A DNA stretch of 64,000 nt from Parachryseolinea silvisoli. GTDB lineage: Bacteria > Bacteroidota > Bacteroidia > Cytophagales > Cyclobacteriaceae. Where the stretch lies: positions 434,001 through 498,000 of the forward strand of contig NZ_JAIOAO010000001.1 of NCBI RefSeq assembly GCF_021190955.1. Reading direction: 5' to 3'. Position numbers and translations under genes: made by a program. The notes below the pieces were generated by a model, which worked only from the letters and a program-made list of their open reading frames with translations, was not told where the DNA came from and made no database searches. Below, in pieces: positions 55,460-63,848 of this stretch; the first letter of the stretch is position 1, and each line of letters opens with the position of its first letter.

Positions 55460-56965
55460 TTATGACCGCGCGACAAACTTTTCTCCCAGCACATCAGCAA
55501 TGTTGCGGTCGTTTGACAAGCGGGGTACCTTGTTCTGACCACCCAATTTTCCCAACGACTTCATGTATTCGATGAAAGCACTGCGCTGCAGTGGGGTAAC
55601 AATAAGTGTACGCAAGATATTTCCAGTGATCAGGTCATCGTAATACACATTCAGGTTCCGCAATTGGTCGTCGAGCGCCTGCGCAAACGCCTCCAGATCC
55701 TTCGGGGGCTGTGCAAACTCTACCAGCCACTCGTGGTGCGGCAAACCGGTGGTGGGTGTTACTTGCGGGGCTACCGTAAATTCTACCAGGGCGGCTTCCG
55801 GGAATTTTTCCAGCGCATACTTCATGGCGCGCTCCACTTCTTCGCCGATGACGTGTTCGCCAAAGGCCGAGATAAAATGTTTGATGCGGCCGGTGACGAC
55901 AATGCGGTATGGATCTTTTGATACAAACTTGACGGTATCGCCAATGGAGTAGCCCCACAAACCGGCGTTGCTATTGATGATCAACGCATAGTTCTTGCCA
56001 AGCTCTACCTCGCCAATGCTCAGGCGCGTAGGCGTTTCCGAAAAATAATCTTCTACGGGTATAAATTCAAAGAAGATGCCCGTATCTAACAACAGCAACA
56101 GGCCGGCTGTTGCTTGTGAATCCTGGTAGGCTATAAATCCTTCCGATGCGGGATATGTTTCGATCGAGTCTACTCGTTTGCCGATGGCCTCGAATAATTT
56201 GGCACGGTAAGGTTCAAAGTTTACACCACCATACACAAACACCGAGAAGTTGGGGAATATATCTTTTACCTTTTTGCCGGTGCGGGCCTGGATGCGGTCG
56301 AAATACATTTGTGCCCACGGCGGAATGCCCGAGATCAGGCGCATGTCGGCGGCCAACGTTTCGTCGACGATCTTGTCGAGCTTCTCTTCCCAATCGTCGA
56401 TACAGTTTGTTTCATAACTGGGTTTCTGGTTGCCCCGCAGGTATGCGGGCACCTGGTGGTTGGAAATACCCGAAAGCCGACCGGTCTTGATGCCTGCTTT
56501 TTCTTCCAGCTCGGGACTGCCGGAAAGGAAGATCAGCCCGCCATCGAGAAAGGAGGCGTTGCCGGTTTCGTGCACGTAGCTCAGGACCGCGTTGCGGGCA
56601 CTGTTGAAATGATTGGGGAGCGACGCTTTGGTGATGGGGATATATTTGATGCCCGAGGTCGTGCCGGAGGTCTTGGCGAAGTACGCCGGTTTGCCTTTCC
56701 AGAGCACATCGGGCTCACCGTGTACCACCCGCTCGACGTACGGCCGCAGGGCCTCATAGTCGCGTATAGGAACTTGTTTCTTGAAATCCTCGTATGTACG
56801 GATAGTACCAAAGCCGTGGTCCTTGCCAAAGGCAGTATGCGTTGCCTCGTCGATCAGGTACCGGAATACTTTTTGCTGTGAGGCAACCGGTGCAAGCGAC
56901 CATTTCTTAGTCTGACGGGCAATATACGCGGCAAGCGGCCGTGCGAAAAATGAACGAATTCCCAT
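55460..56965 (-). CDS. GH3-family acyl-adenylate amido synthetase-like protein
   Basis: 501 residues from the ATG at 56965. The bacterial GH3 domain reads KTSGTTSGIKYIPIT (ATP-binding P-loop-like motif), YPASEGFIAYQ, and GLWGYSIGDTVKFVSKDPYRIVVTGRIKHFISAFGEHV. Plant GH3 enzymes conjugate acyl hormones to amino acids. Bacterial members are common in Bacteroidota but their substrates are largely unknown. A -7 box ends 7 bases before the ATG, so the mRNA may be nearly leaderless. It is divergent from degQ. Confidence 0.9.
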   Translation of the reverse strand: MGIRSFFARPLAAYIARQTKKWSLAPVASQQKVFRYLIDEATHTAFGKDHGFGTIRTYEDFKKQVPIRDYEALRPYVERVVHGEPDVLWKGKPAYFAKTSGTTSGIKYIPITKASLPNHFNSARNAVLSYVHETGNASFLDGGLIFLSGSPELEEKAGIKTGRLSGISNHQVPAYLRGNQKPSYETNCIDDWEEKLDKIVDETLAADMRLISGIPPWAQMYFDRIQARTGKKVKDIFPNFSVFVYGGVNFEPYRAKLFEAIGKRVDSIETYPASEGFIAYQDSQATAGLLLLLDTGIFFEFIPVEDYFSETPTRLSIGEVELGKNYALIINSNAGLWGYSIGDTVKFVSKDPYRIVVTGRIKHFISAFGEHVIGEEVERAMKYALEKFPEAALVEFTVAPQVTPTTGLPHHEWLVEFAQPPKDLEAFAQALDDQLRNLNVYYDDLITGNILRTLIVTPLQRSAFIEYMKSLGKLGGQNKVPRLSNDRNIADVLGEKFVARS

Positions 56966-56971
56966 AATGTG

Positions 56972-56979
56972 CAAAACTA
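56972..56979 (-). promoter_or_regulatory. -7 element of the GH3 gene
   Basis: TAGTTTTG on the minus strand matches TAnnTTTG and ends 7 bases before the ATG at 56965. No good -33 element at the usual spacing. It is 7 bases from the -33 element of the divergent degQ promoter. Confidence 0.4.
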
Positions 56980-56985
56980 AGAAAA

Positions 56986-57018
56986 TTGGCCAAAGCGCAT
57001 GAACAATGCGTATTTTTG
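56986..57018 (+). promoter_or_regulatory. Promoter of degQ
   Basis: TTG (56986-56988), 22-base spacer, TATTTTTG (57011-57018), a perfect -7 box. Leader of about 64 bases before the ATG at 57089. Confidence 0.55.
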
Positions 57019-57088
57019 CGCCACACGCTGAAACTTTTTACACACGCATATCATCTGTACCGAACGACAAAACCGATATTAATTTTCT

Positions 57089-58534
57089 ATGAAGAACGTC
57101 CTGAAAATTGTCATCGTAGCTTTCCTGGCCGGATTTGGCGGCTCTTATGCTTTCTACGCCCTGATGGTGAAGCCCGGCTTGCAGACCCACGAGGCCGAAA
57201 CGGCATTTACTTCCACCGAAAGCTACGACACTCCCCTTACCTATCACTTCTCCTCTTCCGCAGCGCCAACGGTAGCTATACCTAACGTAGACTTTAGCGT
57301 TGCCGCGGCCAGGGCTACGCAGAGCGTTGTATACATCAATAGTATTTCACAAGGTGCCTCCTACTCCTATTGGGATTGGTTCTTTAACCAGGGCAACAGC
57401 AACCGCACCCAGGTCAGCAGCGGTTCGGGTGTAATCTTTACGGCCGATGGGTATATCATTACCAACAATCACGTTGTAGAGACTGCCGAGCGTATCGAGG
57501 TGAACTATAACAAACGCACCTATCCGGCCGAACTCATTGGTACCGACCCTTCTACCGACCTGGCCGTGATCAAGATCCAACCAGAAGGCAATGATCTGCC
57601 GGCCGCTACGCTGGGTAGTTCCAAGAACGTGCAGGTGGGCGAATGGGTTATTGCCGTGGGAAACCCGTTTACGCTCTCCTCTACGGTAACGGCAGGTATC
57701 GTGAGTGCGAAAGGCCGCCGCATTGGGATCCTCGAAGACAAGTTCCCGATCGAATCCTTTATTCAGACCGATGCGGCCATCAACCCGGGTAACTCGGGTG
57801 GCGCGCTGGTCAACAAAGCCGGCGAGCTTGTCGGTATCAATTCGGCCATACTCTCCCGTACAGGTTCTTATACCGGTTACGCGTTCGCAATTCCCATCGA
57901 CATTGCCAAGAAGGTATTCAATGACCTGGTAAAATACGGCGCACCCCAGAAGGCATTTCTGGGAACCAGCGTGGTGGAGTATAATTATGAAAATGCCAAG
58001 AAGTACGACCTGGCTACCAACGTAAAAACATTCAACGGTGTACTCGTGGAGCAACTCGACCGCGAAGGGCCCGCGATTAAGGCAGGCCTGAAGTTGGGAG
58101 ATATCATTACGCGCATCGATACCATCAACATCAATTCACAGAGCGAGTTTGAAGAAGAGCTGAGCTATCACAATCCCGGTGATAAGATCACGATTACATA
58201 CCTGCGGAGCAGCAAAGTCAATACGGCTACGCTCACGCTCATCAACCAAAACGGCAGTACGGAGATTATTAAACGCAAGATCCTGAACGATGGATCGCTG
58301 GGTGCGCAGCTTGAGTCCACACGCTATGGCGTGAAGGTGTTTAAGATGAAAGACACCAGCGTACTAAAGCGTATTGGTATACCAGAGAATTTCACCATTG
58401 TAGCGTTGAACCGCCAGCGTGTAAAAGACCCGGAGGAGGTAAGTGAGTTCTTCGCCAAGTACCGTGGGCGTGCCTATGTCTATGGTATCAACAGCTCCAA
58501 GCAGCAGATGGAAATACCGATCGATATTCGATAA
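57089..58534 (+). CDS. degQ: HtrA/DegQ-type periplasmic serine protease
   Basis: 481 residues. An N-terminal signal anchor (about 5-25) is followed by the trypsin fold with H128 (TNNHVVETAE), D157 (PSTDLAVIKI) and S236 (NPGNSGGALVN), a complete triad. A PDZ domain (about 290-390; GVLVEQLDREGPAIKAGLKLGDIITRI) and a second, degenerate PDZ-like end follow. It degrades or chaperones misfolded envelope proteins, and RseP-type proteases often act in the same stress pathway. It has its own promoter and a strong terminator, and faces the three-gene cassette. Confidence 0.95.
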   Translation: MKNVLKIVIVAFLAGFGGSYAFYALMVKPGLQTHEAETAFTSTESYDTPLTYHFSSSAAPTVAIPNVDFSVAAARATQSVVYINSISQGASYSYWDWFFNQGNSNRTQVSSGSGVIFTADGYIITNNHVVETAERIEVNYNKRTYPAELIGTDPSTDLAVIKIQPEGNDLPAATLGSSKNVQVGEWVIAVGNPFTLSSTVTAGIVSAKGRRIGILEDKFPIESFIQTDAAINPGNSGGALVNKAGELVGINSAILSRTGSYTGYAFAIPIDIAKKVFNDLVKYGAPQKAFLGTSVVEYNYENAKKYDLATNVKTFNGVLVEQLDREGPAIKAGLKLGDIITRIDTININSQSEFEEELSYHNPGDKITITYLRSSKVNTATLTLINQNGSTEIIKRKILNDGSLGAQLESTRYGVKVFKMKDTSVLKRIGIPENFTIVALNRQRVKDPEEVSEFFAKYRGRAYVYGINSSKQQMEIPIDIR

Positions 58535-58541
58535 CGATCAC

Positions 58542-58575
58542 AAGCGCCAGGTTTATTTGCCTGGCGCTTTTGTTT
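58542..58575. terminator. Intrinsic terminator between degQ and the S8 protease cassette
   Basis: A 10-bp perfect stem (AAGCGCCAGG with CCTGGCGCTT, 8-base loop) leads on the plus strand into a T-rich tract. It also lies just past the minus-strand stop at 58582, so it can serve both convergent transcripts. Confidence 0.88.
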
Positions 58576-58581
58576 TGTTGT

Positions 58582-60483
58582 TTATTTGTTACGTGGCTTC
58601 GTATAAAAGTTCAGTAACGGAATATCTACCCCCACGAAAATGTACTGCCTTCGATTCGTACTGCTGGAAATCGTTGCTGCACCGCCCGAAATTTCCCGCA
58701 GGGCCGGACCTGCCTGCCACAGGTATCCGATCGATACCGGCCAGCGTGGAAGGCCGATTACTAAACCCGCACCGGGTGCAAATATATTTTGCAGCTTCAG
58801 CTCGGGCAGATCGGCTGTATTGTTGTCATCCAGGCGATACGATGCTACTGCACCGATATCTATAACCGACACAAAGGCTGTGACCGACGCTGTGTACACA
58901 CGATGACTCACGGCAATGCCAACAGGCGCCGCAATGCCCCGCGTCGTTCCCCATCTATCCGTCGTCTTTTCAGCCAGGTACTCGCGGCCTGTGAAACCAC
59001 CCAGATAGGCGTTCAGCGAAATATTCCAGTCGGCGCTCTTTTTGATTGACGCGCTGCCGGCAGGAAGTGCCACAGCTTCAATTGCTTCTGCTACCTGGTC
59101 AGCGCTTTCAGCTTGTACAATCGAGGCCATAAAGGCGCCGTAGCGCAATATCTTCTCCTTGTGCTCGTAGCTGTTGCTCAATGTATGATCGACAATGATG
59201 AAGATGTTGCTGATGGCTGATGCGTAGTTCTCCGCGCGAATGTTGTAATAGACGGAAATTGCCGACCTCAGAATGGTGGTCATATTTTGAAGCTGGGCCG
59301 GAGGTATGGTAATCTTAAAGGGCTCCCAGTTGACCAGCAATTGTACGGCATCGACGGAAGCGTTGAGGTACTGTACGTAGTTATCCGAAGTGAATTTTTC
59401 GTCTGCAGCTTTTTTGGTCCGGATGTCTTTTACCACCTGGTTTACTTCTGTACCTGCACTGACAATTGTTTCCAGGTAGGTATAATACCGCTGCGCATCC
59501 TCGGCTTTAATCAACGACGCGAACGATACGTTGTTTCCATTGATCGTAAACCTGATGTCTTCGAGAACACATTTCTGCAGGATCATGCCAAAGAACAATT
59601 TCAGCCGATTGGCATTCTTTAGCTCTTTCAGCTCAGTTCTGGTAACCCACACACGGTCGGCATCTTTGCTTCGCAGGCTGCTGGAAAAGATATCCGCCAG
59701 CAATACGGCATTGGATATGTTCGATACGTCCTGGAATTTGTCCGTCTGTTCATCTTCTGCTATCGCGTGAAGAATGTCGGCTATGTTTGCGCCTGCCTGG
59801 AGACTGTCCATGACAATGGTGGAGGCCACGTACAATATACTGAGCTCGTTCTTTTCAAAGAAATTCTCGATAGCAGCGAGCCGTTCCGTGCATTTTTTAT
59901 TCCCGTCGAGGCACATGGCCGGGGTGAGCGTACGCAGGTTACGCAAGCCTGTGGGCAACGACATCAGGTCGGCTTGAAATCCCTCGCGTAAGGTTTGCAA
60001 GAACGAAGCATAATTGTACGCCTCGATGTTTTCAATGAACGAGGCCGTGTTCGGAAACAATACCTTCAGTTCCGGATACTTCTTCAAGTCGTCTTTAAAA
60101 CCCTGGAAGAACGCGACGCTTAACTCTTCCTTCGATCGCTTGATTAGAAATTTTGCCAGGCCGTCGGCCAGGTTCGTAACATTCAGGCCACCGACGGCGG
60201 CCAAAGGCTGCCGCAAGGCACTCACCCCTGAACCGGGCGCATCTTCAAACTGGTCTTTCAACAAGGGGTTGGCATCCAGTAGCGCGACCGTGATGGCGGT
60301 GTTAGGCGCATAGAGTTCCCGCAGTACGTCTTTGGTGGGTTCGTCCAGGGGTATCTTGTGTGTTACAGCACTGCGTTGTGCCTCCAGGTATATCGCCTTG
60401 TAATACAGGCTTGTCTGTTGCGCAGAGCCGGTATGCGCCAGAAGCGTTAACATCACCCCCCATAGGTATATACAACTTTTCAT
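58582..60483 (-). CDS. Large exported protein of unknown function (cassette gene 3)
   Basis: 633 residues. The signal peptide ends near residue 22 (LTLLAHTGSAQQ). Residues about 25-480 are predicted mostly helical, with many short amphipathic stretches (FLIKRSKEELSVAFFQGFKD, RLAAIENFFEKNELSILYVAST). From about 505 the composition changes to Gly/aromatic alternating strands (NISLNAYLGGFTGREYLA, GIAVSHRVYTASVTAFVSVI, FAPGAGLVIGLPRWPVSIGY) and the end FVGVDIPLLNFYTKP. These features resemble a small outer-membrane barrel or a beta domain. I do not recognise the family. Its ATG overlaps the protease stop by 4 bases, so it is translated from the same message. Likely location: periplasm or outer membrane. 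Confidence 0.8.
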   Translation of the reverse strand: MKSCIYLWGVMLTLLAHTGSAQQTSLYYKAIYLEAQRSAVTHKIPLDEPTKDVLRELYAPNTAITVALLDANPLLKDQFEDAPGSGVSALRQPLAAVGGLNVTNLADGLAKFLIKRSKEELSVAFFQGFKDDLKKYPELKVLFPNTASFIENIEAYNYASFLQTLREGFQADLMSLPTGLRNLRTLTPAMCLDGNKKCTERLAAIENFFEKNELSILYVASTIVMDSLQAGANIADILHAIAEDEQTDKFQDVSNISNAVLLADIFSSSLRSKDADRVWVTRTELKELKNANRLKLFFGMILQKCVLEDIRFTINGNNVSFASLIKAEDAQRYYTYLETIVSAGTEVNQVVKDIRTKKAADEKFTSDNYVQYLNASVDAVQLLVNWEPFKITIPPAQLQNMTTILRSAISVYYNIRAENYASAISNIFIIVDHTLSNSYEHKEKILRYGAFMASIVQAESADQVAEAIEAVALPAGSASIKKSADWNISLNAYLGGFTGREYLAEKTTDRWGTTRGIAAPVGIAVSHRVYTASVTAFVSVIDIGAVASYRLDDNNTADLPELKLQNIFAPGAGLVIGLPRWPVSIGYLWQAGPALREISGGAATISSSTNRRQYIFVGVDIPLLNFYTKPRNK

Positions 60484-61604
60484 ATCGCAATCTGTTTAAA
60501 TAATTCGATGCCGTTGACTAGTTTTTTTGTGGGCTGGTTGCCGATCACGGTAGCCGACACCTGCAATTTATGATGCAGGTCGACGGCATTCCAGCTGCCT
60601 TTGGTGCGTTTTAGATAGGCCACGGCTAACCCTGCAATACCCGCGATGATCGGGGCCGCATAACTGGTACCCGACTGTACATCCGGTGTTGGCGATTTTC
60701 CGATTGATTCGATGTCAATACCCGGCGCGTGCAACACGGTCTTATTACTCAGGATTGTTATCGGGCTCCAGTTCCCCGACAGATCGACCGCACCGACGGA
60801 GATACATTGATTAAAAGAAGCGGGGTATCGTTCACCCGGCAGTTGGGTTGAGCCCGCGTTACCGGCGGCCGCGAAGATCAATACGTTTTTATCTTTTATG
60901 ATGTCGAGGTATTTTGCCTCCCACAGGCTTTTATCGGCATCGCTTAGCTCCGCGGCATAGCTGATGGAGATAATGTCGGCGCCCGCCCCGATCGCCCATT
61001 GTATACCTTGCAGAATAAAATCGAAGTTGCGTATCTCCCGGTTGATGCTGATTTTGGCAGATAGCAGTTTACTTTCCGGGGCTACCCCCAGTGAAAAGCG
61101 GCCATTTGCCCGCGCCCCTGCCAGCGACAGGCAGCGGCTGCCATGGCCCACGTTGCTTTGGTCTTCTTCCACCAGCGGAATGCCGGGGTATGCTTCCGGC
61201 GTAAGGATGATCTTCGAACTACCGATGGCGTTTACAATCTCCGGGACGGTGGCATTGTAGCCGGTGTCCAGTACAGCAATCGTCGCGCCCTGCCCACGTT
61301 CGCCGTAGGTATCCCAGATTTCGTTGATTTTAAGCATGTCAAACCAGGCGAACCGGGCCGGTGCCGGGGGAGCTGGTTGCGACTCATGTAAGATCGTATC
61401 GATCGTTCCGACGGGTCGTGCACCGCCGCCCCAATAATAGTTTCGGTTCCGGTCAACATACCACAGGGAATTACCCTGGATGTTTTGCCCGGTGGTTGCG
61501 CCCTCCACCTCTACCTGGTGGCCTGCCAGCAATACACCTACACGCGCCGAGCTTAGGTCCGGCCCCTGGCGGATGTTCAGGTTTCGTTTTGCTTCGATCT
61601 TCAT
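60480..61604 (-). CDS. S8 subtilisin-like protease with N-terminal SH3-like module (cassette gene 2)
   Basis: 374 residues, no signal peptide. Residues 1-65 form an SH3-like module (NLNIRQGPDLSSARVGVLL, then GNSLWYVDRNRNYYWGGG). Residues about 85-374 are the subtilase domain with a complete catalytic set: D113 (VLDTGYN), H154 (NVGHGSRC), oxyanion N249 (AAAGNAG) and S314 (SGTSYAAP). There is no propeptide between module and catalytic domain. Both flanking partners carry signal peptides, yet this protease does not, so it should act in the cytoplasm unless exported some other way. It lies 2 bases after the membrane-protein gene and overlaps gene 3 by 4 bases. Partner substrate unknown. Confidence 0.9.
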   Translation of the reverse strand: MKIEAKRNLNIRQGPDLSSARVGVLLAGHQVEVEGATTGQNIQGNSLWYVDRNRNYYWGGGARPVGTIDTILHESQPAPPAPARFAWFDMLKINEIWDTYGERGQGATIAVLDTGYNATVPEIVNAIGSSKIILTPEAYPGIPLVEEDQSNVGHGSRCLSLAGARANGRFSLGVAPESKLLSAKISINREIRNFDFILQGIQWAIGAGADIISISYAAELSDADKSLWEAKYLDIIKDKNVLIFAAAGNAGSTQLPGERYPASFNQCISVGAVDLSGNWSPITILSNKTVLHAPGIDIESIGKSPTPDVQSGTSYAAPIIAGIAGLAVAYLKRTKGSWNAVDLHHKLQVSATVIGNQPTKKLVNGIELFKQIAI

Positions 61605-61606
61605 GG

Positions 61607-62581
61607 TTATCCGACAGGCGTGGTAGAACTGTGTTCCGTCGACTTCAGGCCGGCATACGCGCCGCTGCTAATGCCCATCAGCATCAACAGGTTGTTGTCA
61701 AATTCCGGCATTTCAAAAATCACGATCACGTCGTAGCAGTATATCAGGCCGACGATGAGGGTGAACACCACCATCTGCAGGCGGTGCACACTGATGCCCT
61801 TCTCGTCGGAAAGAATGTCGATAAAGAACCCGTCGGTTTTATCATCGGTCAAGGCGTATAACGACTGACTGTTGTCAATGATCTTGGCGATGACCGAGGT
61901 GCCGCCGCTGATGCCCAACAGAATGAGTGTCGAGTTGGTCAGCACCGGCATTTCACCGGTGGAAATCCACAGGAAGATATAGGCCGAGGAGATCAGCATG
62001 AGCCAGAAGGTGAACTGCGTTCGTGCCAGACTGTAGGGTGGCCGGATGGTAGACGTACTGCTGGTATCACGTAACAAGTTCGAGCTGACCGAAAGCCAAA
62101 TCAGCAACGCAAGCAGCAGGGCGATCAGCAAAATACCAAGCCAATACTGGGTTGACTGAATGATCACAACGTCTATCGTGGCCGTGGAGGGCACCGCGTG
62201 CTGACCTTTGATGCCTATGCTGATCTTTTTATCCTGCAAGATCCACTTGCGGGGTTTCTTGTAGAAAAATGCCCAGGCCTTGGCCTCGGGGTTATCGGAA
62301 TTGTCGCTCTTTTCAAATTTGAACATAACCGTGGCGCTGTCGGCAAACTCGGCCACCAGGTCTTCAAACGGCACGTTGTCGATATATAATATAATCTTTT
62401 CCTCCCCTGCTTTTTTCTTGAGCGAATCGAGCTGCTCTACCGTCAGCTTCACGTAGTCGCGCCGGAACAGCCGCTGATCACCTTCACGCGACATGTTGTG
62501 AAATTCAGTGACGCGTTGCCCATAGGTAGCGGAAAAAACCAGGGACAGCACGACGAGGAATACAAAATTTCTATACTTCAT
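61607..62581 (-). CDS. Inner-membrane protein with two-fold internal repeat (cassette gene 1)
   Basis: 324 residues. The signal peptide (MKYRNFVFLVVLSLVFSATYG) is followed by an exported domain to about residue 140, then five membrane segments near 147-165, 190-207, 215-235, 268-288 and 297-313. Residues 183-233 and 263-313 align without gaps over 51 positions: SLAR-TQ against SVHRLQ, GEMP against FEMP, LLGISGGT against LMGISSGA, and both end in Lys. So the core is a duplicated helical-pair unit. I recall similar LARTQ/GISxG membrane proteins next to proteases in other phyla, but cannot verify that here. First gene of the cassette. Confidence 0.82.
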   Translation of the reverse strand: MKYRNFVFLVVLSLVFSATYGQRVTEFHNMSREGDQRLFRRDYVKLTVEQLDSLKKKAGEEKIILYIDNVPFEDLVAEFADSATVMFKFEKSDNSDNPEAKAWAFFYKKPRKWILQDKKISIGIKGQHAVPSTATIDVVIIQSTQYWLGILLIALLLALLIWLSVSSNLLRDTSSTSTIRPPYSLARTQFTFWLMLISSAYIFLWISTGEMPVLTNSTLILLGISGGTSVIAKIIDNSQSLYALTDDKTDGFFIDILSDEKGISVHRLQMVVFTLIVGLIYCYDVIVIFEMPEFDNNLLMLMGISSGAYAGLKSTEHSSTTPVG

Positions 62582-62660
62582 AGAGAAGAATATGGTTAAA
62601 ATAACAGCGCCCGTTCTTGCACCCGCCTTGGTTCAAGCGGCAGCAAAGACGGGCTGGTAT

Positions 62661-62690
62661 CTAAAGTAAGCAACGTTCGACATTCTGCAA
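62661..62690 (-). promoter_or_regulatory. Putative promoter of the three-gene protease cassette
   Basis: On the minus strand: TTG (complement of 62688-62690), exactly 19 bases, TACTTTAG (complement of 62661-62668), one mismatch from TAnnTTTG. Leader of about 75 bases to the ATG at 62581. Confidence 0.45.
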
Positions 62691-62826
62691 CGTCTTGCGG
62701 GTTATTTTTTTGAGTTGCTTGTATATTTGTCATCATCATGACACGATTTACCCGGTAGAATGGCACGGGAGCGCCGCCCGGCATGCGGTATTTTGCCCTA
62801 AGTTTGGTCCATCAAACATTGCTTGT

Positions 62827-63666
62827 ATGTATCCTAAAACCTTTGTTGTAATTTTATTCATCATCATGACGCATAACGCTTTGCAAGCCCAACAAAACAC
62901 CGCCGGCCGGTATGCCACCGTCAACGGACTGAAGTTATATTACGAGCTTCACGGCACCGGCAAGCCCCTGGTGTTGTTGCACGGTGGCGGCTCCACCATT
63001 GAATCTAACTTCGCGCGTGTCCTGCCGGCCCTGGCCAGGACACACCAGGTGATTGCCATCGAGTTTCAGGCCCACGGCCATACTGCCGACATCGACCGGC
63101 CTTTCAGTTTTGAACAAGATGCGGACGACGTCGCTGCGCTCCTGCAACATCTGCACATCGAGAAGGCCGACATCCTGGGATTCAGCAACGGCGGCACTAC
63201 TGCTTTGCAAGTTGCCATCCGGCATCCGAAGCAGGTCAATAAACTGGTGCTGGCATCCACGCTCTATAGACGCGACGGTATGCCCGCCGGCTTCTTTGAG
63301 GGTATGCAGCAGGCTACGCTCGAGCACATGCCTGCCCCCTTAAAAGAGGCCTACCGGAAAGTGAACTCCGACCCGCAGGGGCTGCAAAAGATGTTTACCC
63401 GCGACGCCACCCGGATGATCCATTTCCAGGATATCAGCGACGACCTCATCAAGGCTATCCACGCACCGGCGCTGGTCATCAACGGCGACACCGACGTAAT
63501 ACGTGCAGAGCATGCTTTGCTATTGTCGCGTATGCTGCCACACGCCGAGCTGGCCATCCTGCCGGGCGGCCACAGCGATTATATCGGTGAGATCTGCGCC
63601 GTAGATAAGAATAGCAAATTGCCTGATTTTGTTGTCATGATGATTGACACGTTCCTGGCGAAGTAA
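62827..63666 (+). CDS. Exported alpha/beta hydrolase
   Basis: 279 residues from the ATG at 62827, chosen because it begins a signal peptide (FVVILFIIMTHNALQAQ); the 44 codons upstream look non-native. The alpha/beta-hydrolase fold is clear: oxyanion segment LVLLHGGGST, nucleophile S120 in LGFSNGGT, acid D223 in NGDTDVI and H249 in LPGGHSDYI. The active site has no family-specific motif that names the substrate; small esters or lactones are likely. It is divergent from the protease cassette. Confidence 0.88.
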   Translation: MYPKTFVVILFIIMTHNALQAQQNTAGRYATVNGLKLYYELHGTGKPLVLLHGGGSTIESNFARVLPALARTHQVIAIEFQAHGHTADIDRPFSFEQDADDVAALLQHLHIEKADILGFSNGGTTALQVAIRHPKQVNKLVLASTLYRRDGMPAGFFEGMQQATLEHMPAPLKEAYRKVNSDPQGLQKMFTRDATRMIHFQDISDDLIKAIHAPALVINGDTDVIRAEHALLLSRMLPHAELAILPGGHSDYIGEICAVDKNSKLPDFVVMMIDTFLAK

Positions 63667-63702
63667 CACGCATCTATACCTTTTTCTATTTTCATTGGCG
63701 TT

Positions 63703-63732
63703 CGGAATCCGAAACCTTGCTTTCGGATTCTG
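63703..63732. other. Hairpin downstream of the hydrolase gene
   Basis: A perfect 10-bp stem (GAATCCGAAA with TTTCGGATTC), extendable to 12 with a wobble, loop 6 bases, lies 36 bases after the stop codon. There is no T-tract, so it is a weak terminator candidate or an RNA-stabilising structure. Confidence 0.5.
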
Positions 63733-63848
63733 CATGGTCCGGAAAAGTGTTCGCTACGCAATTCCCTGATTGACAATCACATTCAGAAACGGCACACTAG
63801 TTGTCAAATGACGGCAATGCATGTCCTACCGAATTAATACAAAAGTAT

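Noticed and set aside
62596-62784. Short minus-strand open frame upstream of the cassette
   Set aside because: It covers the putative promoter, has a low-complexity, atypical composition and no similarity that I recognise.
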